From assembly GCF_035956715.1 (NCBI RefSeq), contig NZ_CP108381.1, positions 744,001-808,000 of the forward strand: a stretch of 64,000 bases of DNA. The letters run 5' to 3'. Under the pieces are notes generated by a model. It did no database searches and was not told the DNA's origin. It saw only the letters and a list, made by a program, of their open reading frames with translations. Shown one piece after another: positions 1-8,311 of this stretch. The translations under genes were made by a program, and so were the position numbers. Source of the DNA: Nocardia sp. NBC_01329. Its GTDB lineage: Bacteria; Actinomycetota; Actinomycetes; Mycobacteriales; Mycobacteriaceae. Positions within the stretch are counted from its first letter, which is position 1; every line of letters starts with the position of its first letter.

Positions 1-1171
1 AACCTTTGCCGTCGCGGAGCTGACGGATATAGAAATCGCGGATCACGCCGTCGGGGTCGGGGTCGGGGTGCTGCTGGAAACCCAGGAAGATATCGCTGGC
101 CGCCTGCATGAGCCGCTGCCCGCTCACCACTCGTTCCGCCTGGTTGGTGTACTCGGGCCCGGCGGTATATCCCGCGAGTACCGACGGCTGTGCTTCCTTG
201 GCCTGTAGAAACAGCGGTTCGTCGCCGGGCCCGCGCAGCAGGATGATCCAGGTGCGGGTGCCCACACTGCCCACACCGACGACCTTGCGCGCGGCATGCA
301 CATAGTCGAATCGGTCGAGCAGGAACCGGCGATCGGGTTGCAGGGTGCCGCGATAGTCGGTCAGGCGCCGCATCAGCGCCTGGTGCACGAATTCGGCGTC
401 GGCGCCGGCGAAGAGCTCCTCGACCGGGACGATCAGCGGCGGCATACTGACGATGCGCGGCTGCCCGTCGCACGGGGTGGTCAGTTTGGACAGGGCCTGG
501 AAACTGTCGCGCCCCCACGCCTTGTCGATCGTCTTCTGGACCCGTTTACGCATCGACGAATCGAGGACATCGCGTAGTTCCGCCATATCTCTCCCGGCGT
601 CGATATGGGAGTACCAGACATCCAGCTCACCGCGCCCGGCCTGATAGCTCATCGTCTCGCGGTACTCGGCCACACAGGCGCGGGTGATACGCCGGCGCTG
701 CTTCTTCTTGAACTCGTTGTCGCGCCCGGCCACCGCGAGGCTGGCCACGAGTCGTTTCACATCCCATTCGAAGGGGCCGGGATAGGTTTCGTCGAAATCG
801 TTGACGTCGAACGCGAGCTGACGTTCCGGGGTCGCGTACAGCCCGAAATTGCTCAGATGGGCATCCCCGCACAGCTGGGTGTGCAGACCGGTGTTCGGCG
901 AACCGGCCAGATCATCGGCCATCACCAGTGCCGCCCCCCGGAAGAAGGAGAACTGCGAGACCGCCATCCGGCCGTAGCGGACCGGGACCAGTTCGGGCAC
1001 CCGCGCCGGCGCCTGCGACTCGAGGAGAGCCAGCGGGTCCCGGCCCGGTGCCGGTTCGAAGGCGGCGACCACAGCGAACGGGGTCCGTTCCCGCTGCCGC
1101 GCGCCGTGTTCGCAGCGCTGCGCGCGGGACGCGGCGGCCGGTCGGGGCCGATCAGCGTTGGGTCTGCCCAT
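1..1171 (-). CDS. DUF2252 family protein (3' end outside window)
   Basis: The frame stays open to base 1, so about 390 N-terminal residues are present and the C-terminus is missing. The start chosen is ATG at 1171 (MGRPNADRPRP). Family motifs are visible in order: FSFFRGAA, GDAHLSNFGLYA, FDVNDFDETYPGPFEWDVKRL, and FYIRQLRDGKG close to the window edge. The GDAHLSNFG and FDVNDFDE motifs resemble the catalytic loop and metal-binding segment of APH-like kinases, but the biochemical role of DUF2252 is not established. There is no coupled neighbour on the same strand. Identification to family is firm; function is unknown. Confidence 0.9.
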   Translation of the reverse strand, partial: MGRPNADRPRPAAASRAQRCEHGARQRERTPFAVVAAFEPAPGRDPLALLESQAPARVPELVPVRYGRMAVSQFSFFRGAALVMADDLAGSPNTGLHTQLCGDAHLSNFGLYATPERQLAFDVNDFDETYPGPFEWDVKRLVASLAVAGRDNEFKKKQRRRITRACVAEYRETMSYQAGRGELDVWYSHIDAGRDMAELRDVLDSSMRKRVQKTIDKAWGRDSFQALSKLTTPCDGQPRIVSMPPLIVPVEELFAGADAEFVHQALMRRLTDYRGTLQPDRRFLLDRFDYVHAARKVVGVGSVGTRTWIILLRGPGDEPLFLQAKEAQPSVLAGYTAGPEYTNQAERVVSGQRLMQAASDIFLGFQQHPDPDPDGVIRDFYIRQLRDGKG

Positions 1172-1321
1172 GGGCGGACTGTAGGGCGGGCGGCCGCGCT
1201 CCGTCGTCACCCGCTGCGGGTGAAGGCTCCGGCGGCCGGGGTTTCGGTGACGATGGTGCCAGGGAACGGGCCGGGCCGACGGGAGCCGTCCTCCGGCCGA
1301 GGGCAGCTGATCCGTACCGGG

Positions 1322-1705
1322 TCAGCCGGAACTGCGCAGTGGGGGATCCGCGCCTTCGGGTACAGGGAGTTCGTCACCGTGCTCGCGCACCCACGCGGCC
1401 AATGCGCGCAGCGGGCCCTCCACCAGGCTCGTGCCGAGTTCGGTCAAGCGGTACTCCACCCCGGGCGGCACGTCCGGGTCCGGACGCCGGAACACCAGGC
1501 CACGGCCGAGGAGCCGCCGCAGTGCTTCGGTGAGCGTCTTGTCGCGGATCCCACCGATCTCGGTGCGTAGGTCGACGCGCCGCCTGGGACCGTCGGCCAG
1601 CGCGGCGAGAACGACCGGGTCCCAGGTGTGGGCGAACAGGTCGAGGGCCCCGCGCAGCCGGCAGTCGGCGATCGGTTCGGCACTGCGGTAGTCGTCTCCG
1701 GTCAT
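1322..1705 (-). CDS. HxlR-family winged-helix regulator
   Basis: The protein has 127 residues from ATG 1705 (MTGDDYRSAEP). It shows the HxlR order: CRLRGALDLFAHTWDPVVLAAL near the N-terminus, then a winged helix (RTEIGGIRDKTLTEALRRLLGRGLVFR) and VEYRLTELGTSL. The early Cys matches the redox or ligand-responsive Cys of many HxlR proteins. A longer start at 1756 is open but would place a perfect 16-bp palindrome inside the coding region, so the shorter start is preferred. It is divergent from the F420-reductase-like gene at 1806, which it probably controls. The effector is unknown. Confidence 0.85.
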   Translation of the reverse strand: MTGDDYRSAEPIADCRLRGALDLFAHTWDPVVLAALADGPRRRVDLRTEIGGIRDKTLTEALRRLLGRGLVFRRPDPDVPPGVEYRLTELGTSLVEGPLRALAAWVREHGDELPVPEGADPPLRSSG

Positions 1706-1731
1706 CGTCCACCAGCGTCGTCGGACGGGTA

Positions 1732-1747
1732 CGCACCGATCGGTGCG
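1732..1747. promoter_or_regulatory. Probable HxlR operator (16-bp perfect palindrome)
   Basis: CGCACCGATCGGTGCG is a perfect palindrome in the 100-bp gap between the divergent HxlR and F420-reductase-like genes. A second short dyad, CTACGGTAG (1760-1768), lies beside it. Position and symmetry suit a dimeric winged-helix regulator acting on both promoters. This is inference; no binding data can be read from sequence. Confidence 0.55.
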
Positions 1748-1805
1748 CATCTCCATTTCTACGGTAGCCCTCGTAAAGGACAGCGCGGATTCGAAGGAGC
1801 CGGCA

Positions 1806-2468
1806 GTGCGGATCGCAATTCTGGGAACGGGCCATCTGGCCGAAGCGCTCGGCGGGTGCTGGGCGCGGGCCGGACATCAGGTCATCGTGGCGGGCCGGAC
1901 GCCGGAGAAGGCGGCGGCACTGGCGAGGCGACTCGGCCCGGCAGCGCGCTCGGCCGATAGCCGGGAAGCGGTTCGCGACGCGGACGCGGTTCTGCTCGCG
2001 GTGCCGTGGGATGCGGTCGGTGCGGTCGTGGCGGCGGCCGGCGGTGGCGAGGGGAGTCTGGCCGGGATACCGATCATCGACCCGACCAATCCGATCGAAC
2101 ACGGCGTAGGTGTGCTGCTGAACGCGCCGGGGCTCGCCAATGCCGACCGTATCGCCGAGGCCGCGCCGGGTAGCCGGGTGGTGAAGGGATTCCATCTGGT
2201 TCCGTCCACCCAATGGGGCGCGGCCGGAACAACGACGACCGTCCTGCTGTGTGGGGACGAACCGGCTGCGTTGGATGTGGTCGAAACGCTGGTGCGTGAT
2301 GCGGGGGCAGTTCCGGTTGTGGTGGGGCCGCTGCATCGGGCACGGCAACTGGAGGAGGTGGCGGGATTGTTCATCACGCCTGCGTTCGCCGGGGTCGACC
2401 CCAGGACCGTGGCGCCCGCGCTGCCGCCGGTCCCGTCGGGAGCAGTTTCGGTGGATACATCGCGGTAG
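1806..2468 (+). CDS. NADPH-dependent F420 reductase-like oxidoreductase
   Basis: The protein has 220 residues from GTG 1806, with GAAGGAG seven bases upstream; an in-frame ATG at 1743 lacks a good ribosome site and would cover the operator. It opens with a Rossmann motif (VRIAILGTGHLAEAL) and has RTPEKAAALARRLG after beta-2, which suits the NADP ribose phosphate, followed by DAVLLAVPWDAV and DPTNPIEHG. This pattern is typical of the F420 reductase / NADP oxidoreductase coenzyme-binding family. Many family members are not true F420:NADP oxidoreductases, so the substrate is open. It is divergent from HxlR. Confidence 0.8.
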   Translation: MRIAILGTGHLAEALGGCWARAGHQVIVAGRTPEKAAALARRLGPAARSADSREAVRDADAVLLAVPWDAVGAVVAAAGGGEGSLAGIPIIDPTNPIEHGVGVLLNAPGLANADRIAEAAPGSRVVKGFHLVPSTQWGAAGTTTTVLLCGDEPAALDVVETLVRDAGAVPVVVGPLHRARQLEEVAGLFITPAFAGVDPRTVAPALPPVPSGAVSVDTSR

Positions 2469-2552
2469 ATCGCGGGCAGTGGTCTGCCTTCGAAGGGTGC
2501 CCTGCCGCCCGGCCGGGTGTTGGGCAACGTCGTCCAGGCCGGGCGTCTCGGC

Positions 2553-4304
2553 TCAGTGCCTCGAGGTCGCGGTTTCCGCTGGTGAACGGTTCGCGAAATT
2601 CTGCCGGACCGCGTCGAGTGTCCGGGCCGACTCACCAGGGTGGGTGAGATGTGGGTAGTGACCGGCGTCGTCGATCTCGGTGATCGGCGTGGTGACCGGT
2701 GTGGCGAGCGGGTCATCGGAACCGGCGACGATATGGACCGGCACGGTGAGTTCGTCGAGGAGGCGGCGCGCGGCCGTATGCGCGCGGGGCCGACTCGCGG
2801 CGCGCAGGGCCGCTACGGTGCGCCGCGCGACCCCCGGGCGGCGCAGGTTGGCACTCGCGCTCTCGATCGCCGGGCCGGCCGGGACCCGGAGTGCGGCGGC
2901 CAGCCGTTCGGCGGATAGCCGGCGCAGGAGCGCGGCGGCGATCGGCGTACGCAGGAGCCAAGACCCGCGGGGTTGCAAGAAGGCCGGGGCGACCAGCACG
3001 ACACCCGCGACTCGGTCCGGATGCGCTCTCGCGTAACGGAGTACCGGTACGCAGCCGAGGGAATGGCCGACCAGGATCGGGCGGCCGGTGACAGGAGCCA
3101 TGAGATCGTCGAGCCATTGATCCGGCTCACCGGTACCCGGCGCCGAACGGCCCAGGCCGGGGAGGTCGGCGGCGAGGGTCGGTACGCCCACCAGGTCGCG
3201 CACCTCGCGCCAGGCTTCGCTGTCGGTGGGAAGGCCATGCAGTAGCACGAATTCCGGAGACTTCCGTTCGCCGGAGATCCAGAGGCCGCGGTCGAAACCG
3301 GCGGCCGGATCGGCCCGGCCCGCACCGAATCGACTGCTCACCAGGTGATCCGCCCAGGCCCGCAGCACTGTCCCGGCCGCCGGTGCGGTGAGTCCCGCGC
3401 GTTCGGCCACCGCGTCGGCGGGGGAAGTGTCGTAACGATCTCCGGCGACGAAGGACAGTCGCTCCCGGTCCACCCCGGTCAGTTTGCCGGGCAGCCGGGC
3501 GACCAGGGGCAGCGGGATCGTGAAGCGCGGGGCACGGACGTGCATATGGCGGGCCAGGAGGCCGATCATCTCCGGCAGCGGTGGACTCGCCGGGTCGAGC
3601 ACGGTATAGGACTTGCCGGCTGTATCCGCTTGCTCCGGCAGCAGCGTGAGGAAGTCGATGAAATAGTCGAGATCGAGGATCGGCAACAGGGTTTCGGCGT
3701 TACCGGGCAGGGCGGGCAGATCACCGTTCCAGAGATCCCGCACCAGTTCGGCCAGGCCGATGTACTGTCCCGGCCCGAGGACGGTGCTCGGATTGGCGAT
3801 GGTCAGCGGAACCGCGACGGAATTCGCCTGTTCCCGCAGTACGGCATCGGCTTCGAATTTCGAGGCGCCGTAGGCGCTGACCGAGTAATCGTGTTCGGCG
3901 GATTCGGGCACGGTGACCCGGTATCCGGTGATGTGGACCAGCCTGCGGAGGCGGGGGCGGCTCGCGGACCAGTGCAGGATGCGGACGGCGCCGTCGATGT
4001 TCACCGCCCGGGCCACCGCGTGGTCGAGGCCGAAGGAGAACTGGGCGGCGCAGTTGTAGACATCGCGCACCTCGTCCAGTTGCGCTGTTCCCAGGGCGCC
4101 CAGCCCGGGATCGGTGATATCGCAATCGAGTACGGTCAGCCGGCTCCGGTCCAGATCGCGGTCGTCCAGCCAGGCCTGCAGCCGGTCCGCGGAGCCGGGG
4201 CGGACCGCGGCGGCGACGGTGCGGCCCTGCTCCAGCAGGCGGGCCACGAGTGAGCGTCCGATGAAACCGGCCGCGCCGAAGACAACGGTGTCGGGTGTAT
4301 CCAT
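2553..4304 (-). CDS. Two-domain fusion: extended SDR/epimerase + alpha/beta hydrolase
   Basis: 583 residues. Residues 1 to about 330 form an extended SDR: GAAGFIGRSLVARLL (GxxGxxG), LDCDITD, YNCAAQFSFG, and YGASK with the catalytic Tyr-Lys pair, followed by the NPSTVLGPG segment. Residues from about 345 form a complete alpha/beta hydrolase: LLHGLPTDSEAW (oxyanion loop), VGHSLGCVP (nucleophile Ser), GSDDP (acid) and DAGHYPH (His). Both catalytic sets are intact, so the fusion is probably bifunctional. It lies 70 bp downstream of a TetR gene on the same strand, with an operator-like palindrome between them. The substrate is unknown; a lipid or ester substrate is a guess from the domain pair. 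Confidence 0.85.
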   Translation of the reverse strand: MDTPDTVVFGAAGFIGRSLVARLLEQGRTVAAAVRPGSADRLQAWLDDRDLDRSRLTVLDCDITDPGLGALGTAQLDEVRDVYNCAAQFSFGLDHAVARAVNIDGAVRILHWSASRPRLRRLVHITGYRVTVPESAEHDYSVSAYGASKFEADAVLREQANSVAVPLTIANPSTVLGPGQYIGLAELVRDLWNGDLPALPGNAETLLPILDLDYFIDFLTLLPEQADTAGKSYTVLDPASPPLPEMIGLLARHMHVRAPRFTIPLPLVARLPGKLTGVDRERLSFVAGDRYDTSPADAVAERAGLTAPAAGTVLRAWADHLVSSRFGAGRADPAAGFDRGLWISGERKSPEFVLLHGLPTDSEAWREVRDLVGVPTLAADLPGLGRSAPGTGEPDQWLDDLMAPVTGRPILVGHSLGCVPVLRYARAHPDRVAGVVLVAPAFLQPRGSWLLRTPIAAALLRRLSAERLAAALRVPAGPAIESASANLRRPGVARRTVAALRAASRPRAHTAARRLLDELTVPVHIVAGSDDPLATPVTTPITEIDDAGHYPHLTHPGESARTLDAVRQNFANRSPAETATSRH

Positions 4305-4317
4305 ATCGACTCCTTAA

Positions 4318-4329
4318 TAGACTGGTCTA
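4318..4329. promoter_or_regulatory. TetR operator candidate in front of the SDR-hydrolase fusion
   Basis: TAGACTGGTCTA is an almost perfect dyad 13 bases upstream of the fusion start. A near copy, TAGACCGGTCAT (4941-4952), lies 11 bases upstream of the TetR start. The shared TAGACYGGTC core at both promoters points to one regulator controlling both genes. Confidence 0.65.
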
Positions 4330-4374
4330 CATATTATTAGGGCAGGTAAATAACTTCGCGCAGTGCGTGCGGGG

Positions 4375-4929
4375 TCAGAGCAGGGTGCGGGCGACGCGTG
4401 CCGCGCGGTCGAGCGGGTCGCGGCTGCGGTGGGTGCGGGCGAGCAGTAGCGCGCCCTCGACGAGCGCGAGCAGGGCGACCGCCAGATCCTCGGCGTCGCG
4501 GTGCCCGGCGGCGCGCAGCACGATGCGTATCGCCTCGGTCCACCGGGAGTACACCTGTGCGCAGGCCTGTCGGACCGTATCGTTGGTGCCCGAAATCTCG
4601 AGTGCCACGGTGGCGACCGGGCAGCCGTTTTCCCAGCCGGAAGCCTCGAGCCGATCGGCGAGCAGGGCGATCAGCCCGGCGACCGCACCCGCCGGATCGG
4701 TGAAATCGGCCTCGTCGAGGGCGTTGTCGATCAGTCCGCAGGCCTGAGTGACGGCCGCTGCGACGAGTTCGTCCTTGCCGCCGGGGAAATGGAAATAGAG
4801 CGACCCGCGCGGGGTCTCGCTGTCGGTGAGGATCTGGTTGAGTCCGGTGCCGAAATAGCCGCGACGTTCGATCGAGGATCGTGTGGCCTCGATCATCCGC
4901 TGCCTGGTTTCGGCTCCTTTGGTGCCCAT
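4375..4929 (-). CDS. TetR-family repressor
   Basis: 184 residues from ATG 4929 (MGTKGAETRQRMIEATRSS). The N-terminal helix-turn-helix reads GYFGTGLNQILTDSETPRGSLYFHFPGGKDEL. The C-terminal part, with GWENGCPVATVALEIS, resembles the ligand-binding domain of the TetR_C / LmrA-YxaF subgroup. It lies directly upstream of the SDR-hydrolase fusion, same strand. TAGACYGGTC palindromes sit at its own promoter and at the fusion promoter, so autoregulation plus control of the fusion is likely. The longer open frame upstream is the antisense shadow of the GGDEF gene. Confidence 0.9.
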   Translation of the reverse strand: MGTKGAETRQRMIEATRSSIERRGYFGTGLNQILTDSETPRGSLYFHFPGGKDELVAAAVTQACGLIDNALDEADFTDPAGAVAGLIALLADRLEASGWENGCPVATVALEISGTNDTVRQACAQVYSRWTEAIRIVLRAAGHRDAEDLAVALLALVEGALLLARTHRSRDPLDRAARVARTLL

Positions 4930-4940
4930 GGCTATGAAAG

Positions 4941-4952
4941 TAGACCGGTCAT
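4941..4952. promoter_or_regulatory. TetR autoregulatory operator candidate
   Basis: TAGACCGGTCAT, with a perfect GACCGGTC core, lies just upstream of the TetR start codon. It matches the site at 4318-4329 in 9 of its 12 positions. The following ATCATAAAAATGCAAT stretch is AT-rich for this genome and may hold the promoter. Confidence 0.6.
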
Positions 4953-4988
4953 CATAAAAATGCAATCGCTTGATCGGTGAGCGCGCGG

Positions 4989-6254
4989 TCAGGAGCGTGA
5001 CCGGGACGCCTTGTTCCGGTACATGGCGATATCGGCGGCCTGCATCGCTTCGTCTATCGCCGTCGGGGCTTCGTCGAGATAGACGGTGCCGATACTGGTT
5101 CCGATGGTGATCGTCTGCTGCCGAATGGCCATCGGGGCGGTGAGCGTGGCGAGCAGATCGGCGCGCATGGCGGCGAGCTGTTCGGTCCCGGAGCAGCGTT
5201 CGATCATGGCGATGAACTCGTCGCCGCCCAGCCGCGCCACCACCCCGCCCGCGGCGGTCACGATCCCGTGCAGGCGCACACCCACGGTGCGCAATACCTC
5301 GTCGCCCACCGAATGCCCCCAGCGGTCGTTGACCTCCTTGAACCCGTCCAGGTCCAGATACGCCACCCCGACCGGCGGGGTGGCCGCGGCGAGCCGGTCG
5401 AAGAAGTACGCGCGATTGGGCAGTCCGGTGAGTTCGTCGTGATTGGCGTCGTGCCAGAGTCGGCGAGCCAGTTTCCGGCGGTCGGTGACATCGACGGCAA
5501 CGCCGATCAGGAAGCGGATCCGGCCGAGATGATCGCGCACCGCCGACATCGACAGATCGATACCGGTGGTCGAAGCGTCGGGGCGCCGGTAATCGATTTC
5601 GAGCCGGAACCGGTCGATACTGCCTGCGAACAGCTGCGTCATCCGTGCGTAGGCGGTGCCGATATTGTCGGGGCCCACCAGATCGATCACCGGCCGACCG
5701 GGCATCTCGCCGACATCGAGCCCGAGCATTTCCGCGAACGCGATATTGGCCTCCAGGACGCGCCCGTCGGTATCGACGGTCCCGATCCCCACCGAGGCGC
5801 CCGCGAACACCGCGGCGAACCGTGCCTCGGACAGCTCCCGCCGCCGCTCGGCCTCCTGCGCGGCGGCCAGGGCGGCGGCCAGGGTGGCCTCCTGCTCCGC
5901 CAGGGCGACCGAGCGGAGGGCGGCGGTGTAACCCGTGGCGAACTCGGCGGCGACCGATATCGCGCGGTCGTGTACCGCGGTGTGGCCGGGCTCGGCCCGG
6001 CGCAGATGCTCGACCATGGTGCCGCAGATCAGCGTGACCGTACGACCCACCACCTGGGGGTCGCGGTAGTTGGCATCGGCGAGCGCCGTGGCGGCCGCCC
6101 GGGCGATGGCGGGTTCGCGGAGGCCGCGTAGCGCGTCCACGAGTAGCGCCGCCCATTCGGTGAGCAGGTCCTCGATCCGGTCCCGGGTCAGCGTCGGGGC
6201 GACGGTGCCGTCGAGTGCCTCCGCCCAGGCGACGGCGAGTTCCCGTACCGTCAT
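4989..6254 (-). CDS. PAS-GGDEF diguanylate cyclase
   Basis: 421 residues from ATG 6254, preceded by GGAGGAGCGGGC. The N-terminal ~140 residues are helical and end in an Ala/Glu-rich coiled coil (LAEQEATLAAALAAAQEAERRRELSE). A PAS domain follows (FAAVFAGASVGIGTVDTDGRVLEANIAFAEMLG). The C-terminal GGDEF domain has DELTGLPNRAYF, a DLDGFKEVND metal-binding loop and an intact LGGDEF active site, so it should make cyclic di-GMP from two GTP. No EAL domain follows. No membrane segment is seen, so the sensor input is cytoplasmic. It may be co-transcribed with the methyltransferase upstream, since the gap is only 28 bases. Confidence 0.92.
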   Translation of the reverse strand: MTVRELAVAWAEALDGTVAPTLTRDRIEDLLTEWAALLVDALRGLREPAIARAAATALADANYRDPQVVGRTVTLICGTMVEHLRRAEPGHTAVHDRAISVAAEFATGYTAALRSVALAEQEATLAAALAAAQEAERRRELSEARFAAVFAGASVGIGTVDTDGRVLEANIAFAEMLGLDVGEMPGRPVIDLVGPDNIGTAYARMTQLFAGSIDRFRLEIDYRRPDASTTGIDLSMSAVRDHLGRIRFLIGVAVDVTDRRKLARRLWHDANHDELTGLPNRAYFFDRLAAATPPVGVAYLDLDGFKEVNDRWGHSVGDEVLRTVGVRLHGIVTAAGGVVARLGGDEFIAMIERCSGTEQLAAMRADLLATLTAPMAIRQQTITIGTSIGTVYLDEAPTAIDEAMQAADIAMYRNKASRSRS

Positions 6255-6282
6255 GCCCGCTCCTCCGGGCCGGGTGGGTGGT

Positions 6283-7092
6283 TCAGATCTTGCACGCCAC
6301 GCCGGCCAGACCGAGTGAGCGACCCGGCTGTTCGTGCCGGTCCCGTTCCGATTCCGGACGCCACAGCGGCAGTTCGACCACGCCGGGTTCCACCAGTCGC
6401 CAGCCGTCGAACATCGCGGTGATGGCGGCGCGTGAGCGGAAATGGATACCCACCCCGTTACCGGCGGCCGAGGAGGCACCGAGCTGGGCGGCGTCCTCGG
6501 GACGCTGTGCCGAGGTCAGATGAGACAGGGCGATATAGCTGCCGGGCGCCACTGCCTCCCGCAGTGCGGCCACCTTGGCCGCAGGCCGGTGGTCGTCGGA
6601 GAGCAGATGCAGAACCGCGAACATCAACAGTCCGACGGGCCGGTCGAAATCTACGAGACCGGTCTCGCGGATCCGTGCCAGCAGATCCGCCGGATCGCGG
6701 AGATCCGCCTCGATCGCGCCGTAACGCTGCTCGCCCACCAGGATCGCGCGGGAATGCGCGACGGCGATGGGGTCGATATCGATGTAGAGAACCTGGGCCG
6801 GTGAACCGCATCGCTGCACGATCTCGTGCACGTTTCCGGCGGTGGGGATACCCGAACCGATATCGATCAGCTGGGTGACGCCCTGCTCGGCGAGAAACCG
6901 GACCGCGCGCCGGAGGAAGGCCCGGTTGCTCAGCGCCAGGCGCGGCAGATCGGGTACCAGCGAACTGCCGCGCTGGGCGGCTCGCCGGTCGACCTCGAAA
7001 TTATGCGATCCGCCGAGTAGCGCGTCGTACATCCGCGCCGGGCTCGGCTGAGCCATGTCCACACCTTCGGGCGCCCAAGCCGGCCTGTCCAT
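6283..7092 (-). CDS. SAM-dependent methyltransferase, DUF574 family
   Basis: 269 residues from ATG 7092, with GAGGGGA upstream. The actinobacterial DUF574 signature is clear: PSPARMYDALLGGSHNFEVDRRAA, then LIDIGSGIPTAGNVHEI (SAM-binding loop) and VLYIDIDPIAVAHSR (acidic residue for the ribose). Members usually occur in large paralogous groups in Nocardia, Streptomyces and Mycobacterium, and their substrates are mostly unknown. The gene is followed at 28 bases by the GGDEF gene on the same strand. Confidence 0.9.
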   Translation of the reverse strand: MDRPAWAPEGVDMAQPSPARMYDALLGGSHNFEVDRRAAQRGSSLVPDLPRLALSNRAFLRRAVRFLAEQGVTQLIDIGSGIPTAGNVHEIVQRCGSPAQVLYIDIDPIAVAHSRAILVGEQRYGAIEADLRDPADLLARIRETGLVDFDRPVGLLMFAVLHLLSDDHRPAAKVAALREAVAPGSYIALSHLTSAQRPEDAAQLGASSAAGNGVGIHFRSRAAITAMFDGWRLVEPGVVELPLWRPESERDRHEQPGRSLGLAGVACKI

Positions 7093-7754
7093 CTCGTCCC
7101 CTCTGCGCTCGATACCCGCACGTACCCGGCAACGGAGTACCGGGCCCGAGTGCGGATGACCTTCGCGCGGTCCCTCGGATCGTCCGCGGTACGGATATCC
7201 GGCGCCGGCCGGCGGCGTATCTACCGGCCGTCCGGCGCTGCCCGAATAATAGTCCGTACCGCCGCGGCCGCGGTGTGGCCCGGCTCGTGCAGCGGTGGCC
7301 GGCCCGGGCCACAAGGTCTCCGGACACGCGATGATCGCGCTCGCTTGTAGGAGCCGAGCTCCGGAATGCCTGCCGATCGCCTGTCGGCTACATCGGAGTA
7401 TCCGGAGTAACGAGGTATCCGTCACAGCCGGTGTAGCGCGACGGCGGGCTCGGAGTGGCCGTGTTTCCGCTGTGGAGCCGCGACGGTCCCAGCCGCGGTC
7501 GCCCTCGTGGAATCGCTGTAATCCTCTGGTGACGAACCCGTTCGAGATCGGTCGGATCGCGTGAGCCCCCTTGCCGGCAGGGCGGGTTCGAGGACCTGCG
7601 TGGCGCTGCGGGAGACCACCGCGCACCGGGTTGCCCCGGTCGATCCGCTGTCATCGCCTGTCATCGGATGGTCACCGCGCGGTAATATCGAAACGCTCGC
7701 CTGCGGCGTGATCGTCGGCGAGTCCGCCCGATCGAAGGTTGGTGAGACCGGCAC
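7093..7754. other. 662-bp intergenic region between divergent genes
   Basis: This gap separates the methyltransferase (-) from the Nudix gene (+). Open frames here have no ribosome sites and a residue composition unlike proteins. One strong hairpin is visible, with 10-bp arms TGTGGCCCGG (7274-7283) and CCGGGCCACA (7304-7313). No tRNA, riboswitch or repeat was recognised. It must hold both promoters. Confidence 0.5.
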
Positions 7755-8198
7755 ATGACGGTATCCATGTTCGACGAGACCCTGCCACGTGGCGAGCGGG
7801 ACGGGGTCGGACTGCGGGTGGGCGCGATAATCGACCGGGGTGGGGAAGTCCTTCTACTCGAACTGCCCAGCAGCGGCCCGATTCGTCCCACTCTGAAATT
7901 GCCCGGCGCGACGGTCGAATCCGGAGAGTCCGTGTCCGGCGCTCTCATCCGGGGTATCCACGAGGAGACGGGGCTGACGGTGACCGATATCCGGCACCAC
8001 ATCGGCGATTTCGATTATCTGTCCCCGGCCGGTAAGCCGGTGCGGCGGTTGCATTTCGCCGTCGAGGTGGCCGCCACCGAGCCGGTGGTGCTGAGCGCGC
8101 ATGCCGCTTACGAATGGGCGCCGCTCAACGGTGATCTGCACGTGACGTCGTCCATCCAGGGGATTCTCGACAGTTACCGGGAACTGGCCTATCCCTGA
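7755..8198 (+). CDS. Nudix hydrolase-like protein with an altered Nudix box
   Basis: 147 residues. The fold is recognisable: a beta-rich start (GLRVGAIIDRGGEVLLLEL), then a Nudix box at residues ~51-73, then PAGKPVRRLHFAVEV. The box reads GATVESGE...IRGIHEETGL. Compared with GX5EX7REUXEEXGU, the first Gly is Ala and the first Glu of REUXEE is Gly, while the metal-binding Glu-Glu pair (HEE) is kept. Either the protein hydrolyses a nucleoside diphosphate derivative with altered catalysis, or it is a binding protein. It is monocistronic and ends before a strong bidirectional hairpin. Confidence 0.8.
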   Translation: MTVSMFDETLPRGERDGVGLRVGAIIDRGGEVLLLELPSSGPIRPTLKLPGATVESGESVSGALIRGIHEETGLTVTDIRHHIGDFDYLSPAGKPVRRLHFAVEVAATEPVVLSAHAAYEWAPLNGDLHVTSSIQGILDSYRELAYP

Positions 8199-8270
8199 TC
8201 GCTCTCGGGCTGTTGCTCCGTCCTGTTGTCCGGGAACGGTATTCGAAACTCGTCCTCATGCAACTACCCG

Positions 8271-8306
8271 TTCTCCGCGCGGCGACAAAGGTCGCCGCGC
8301 GGAGAA
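8271..8306. terminator. Bidirectional terminator hairpin
   Basis: Perfect 16-bp arms (8271-8286 and 8291-8306) flank an AAAG loop, exactly between the converging Nudix and SMR genes. There is no long T tract, as is usual in high-GC actinobacteria. Confidence 0.75.
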
Positions 8307-8311
8307 TTCGA

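Noticed and set aside
7093..7754. Several 60-110 codon ORFs on both strands
   Set aside because: No ribosome sites, Arg/Ser/Pro-rich translations and mutual overlap. None has a recognisable domain.
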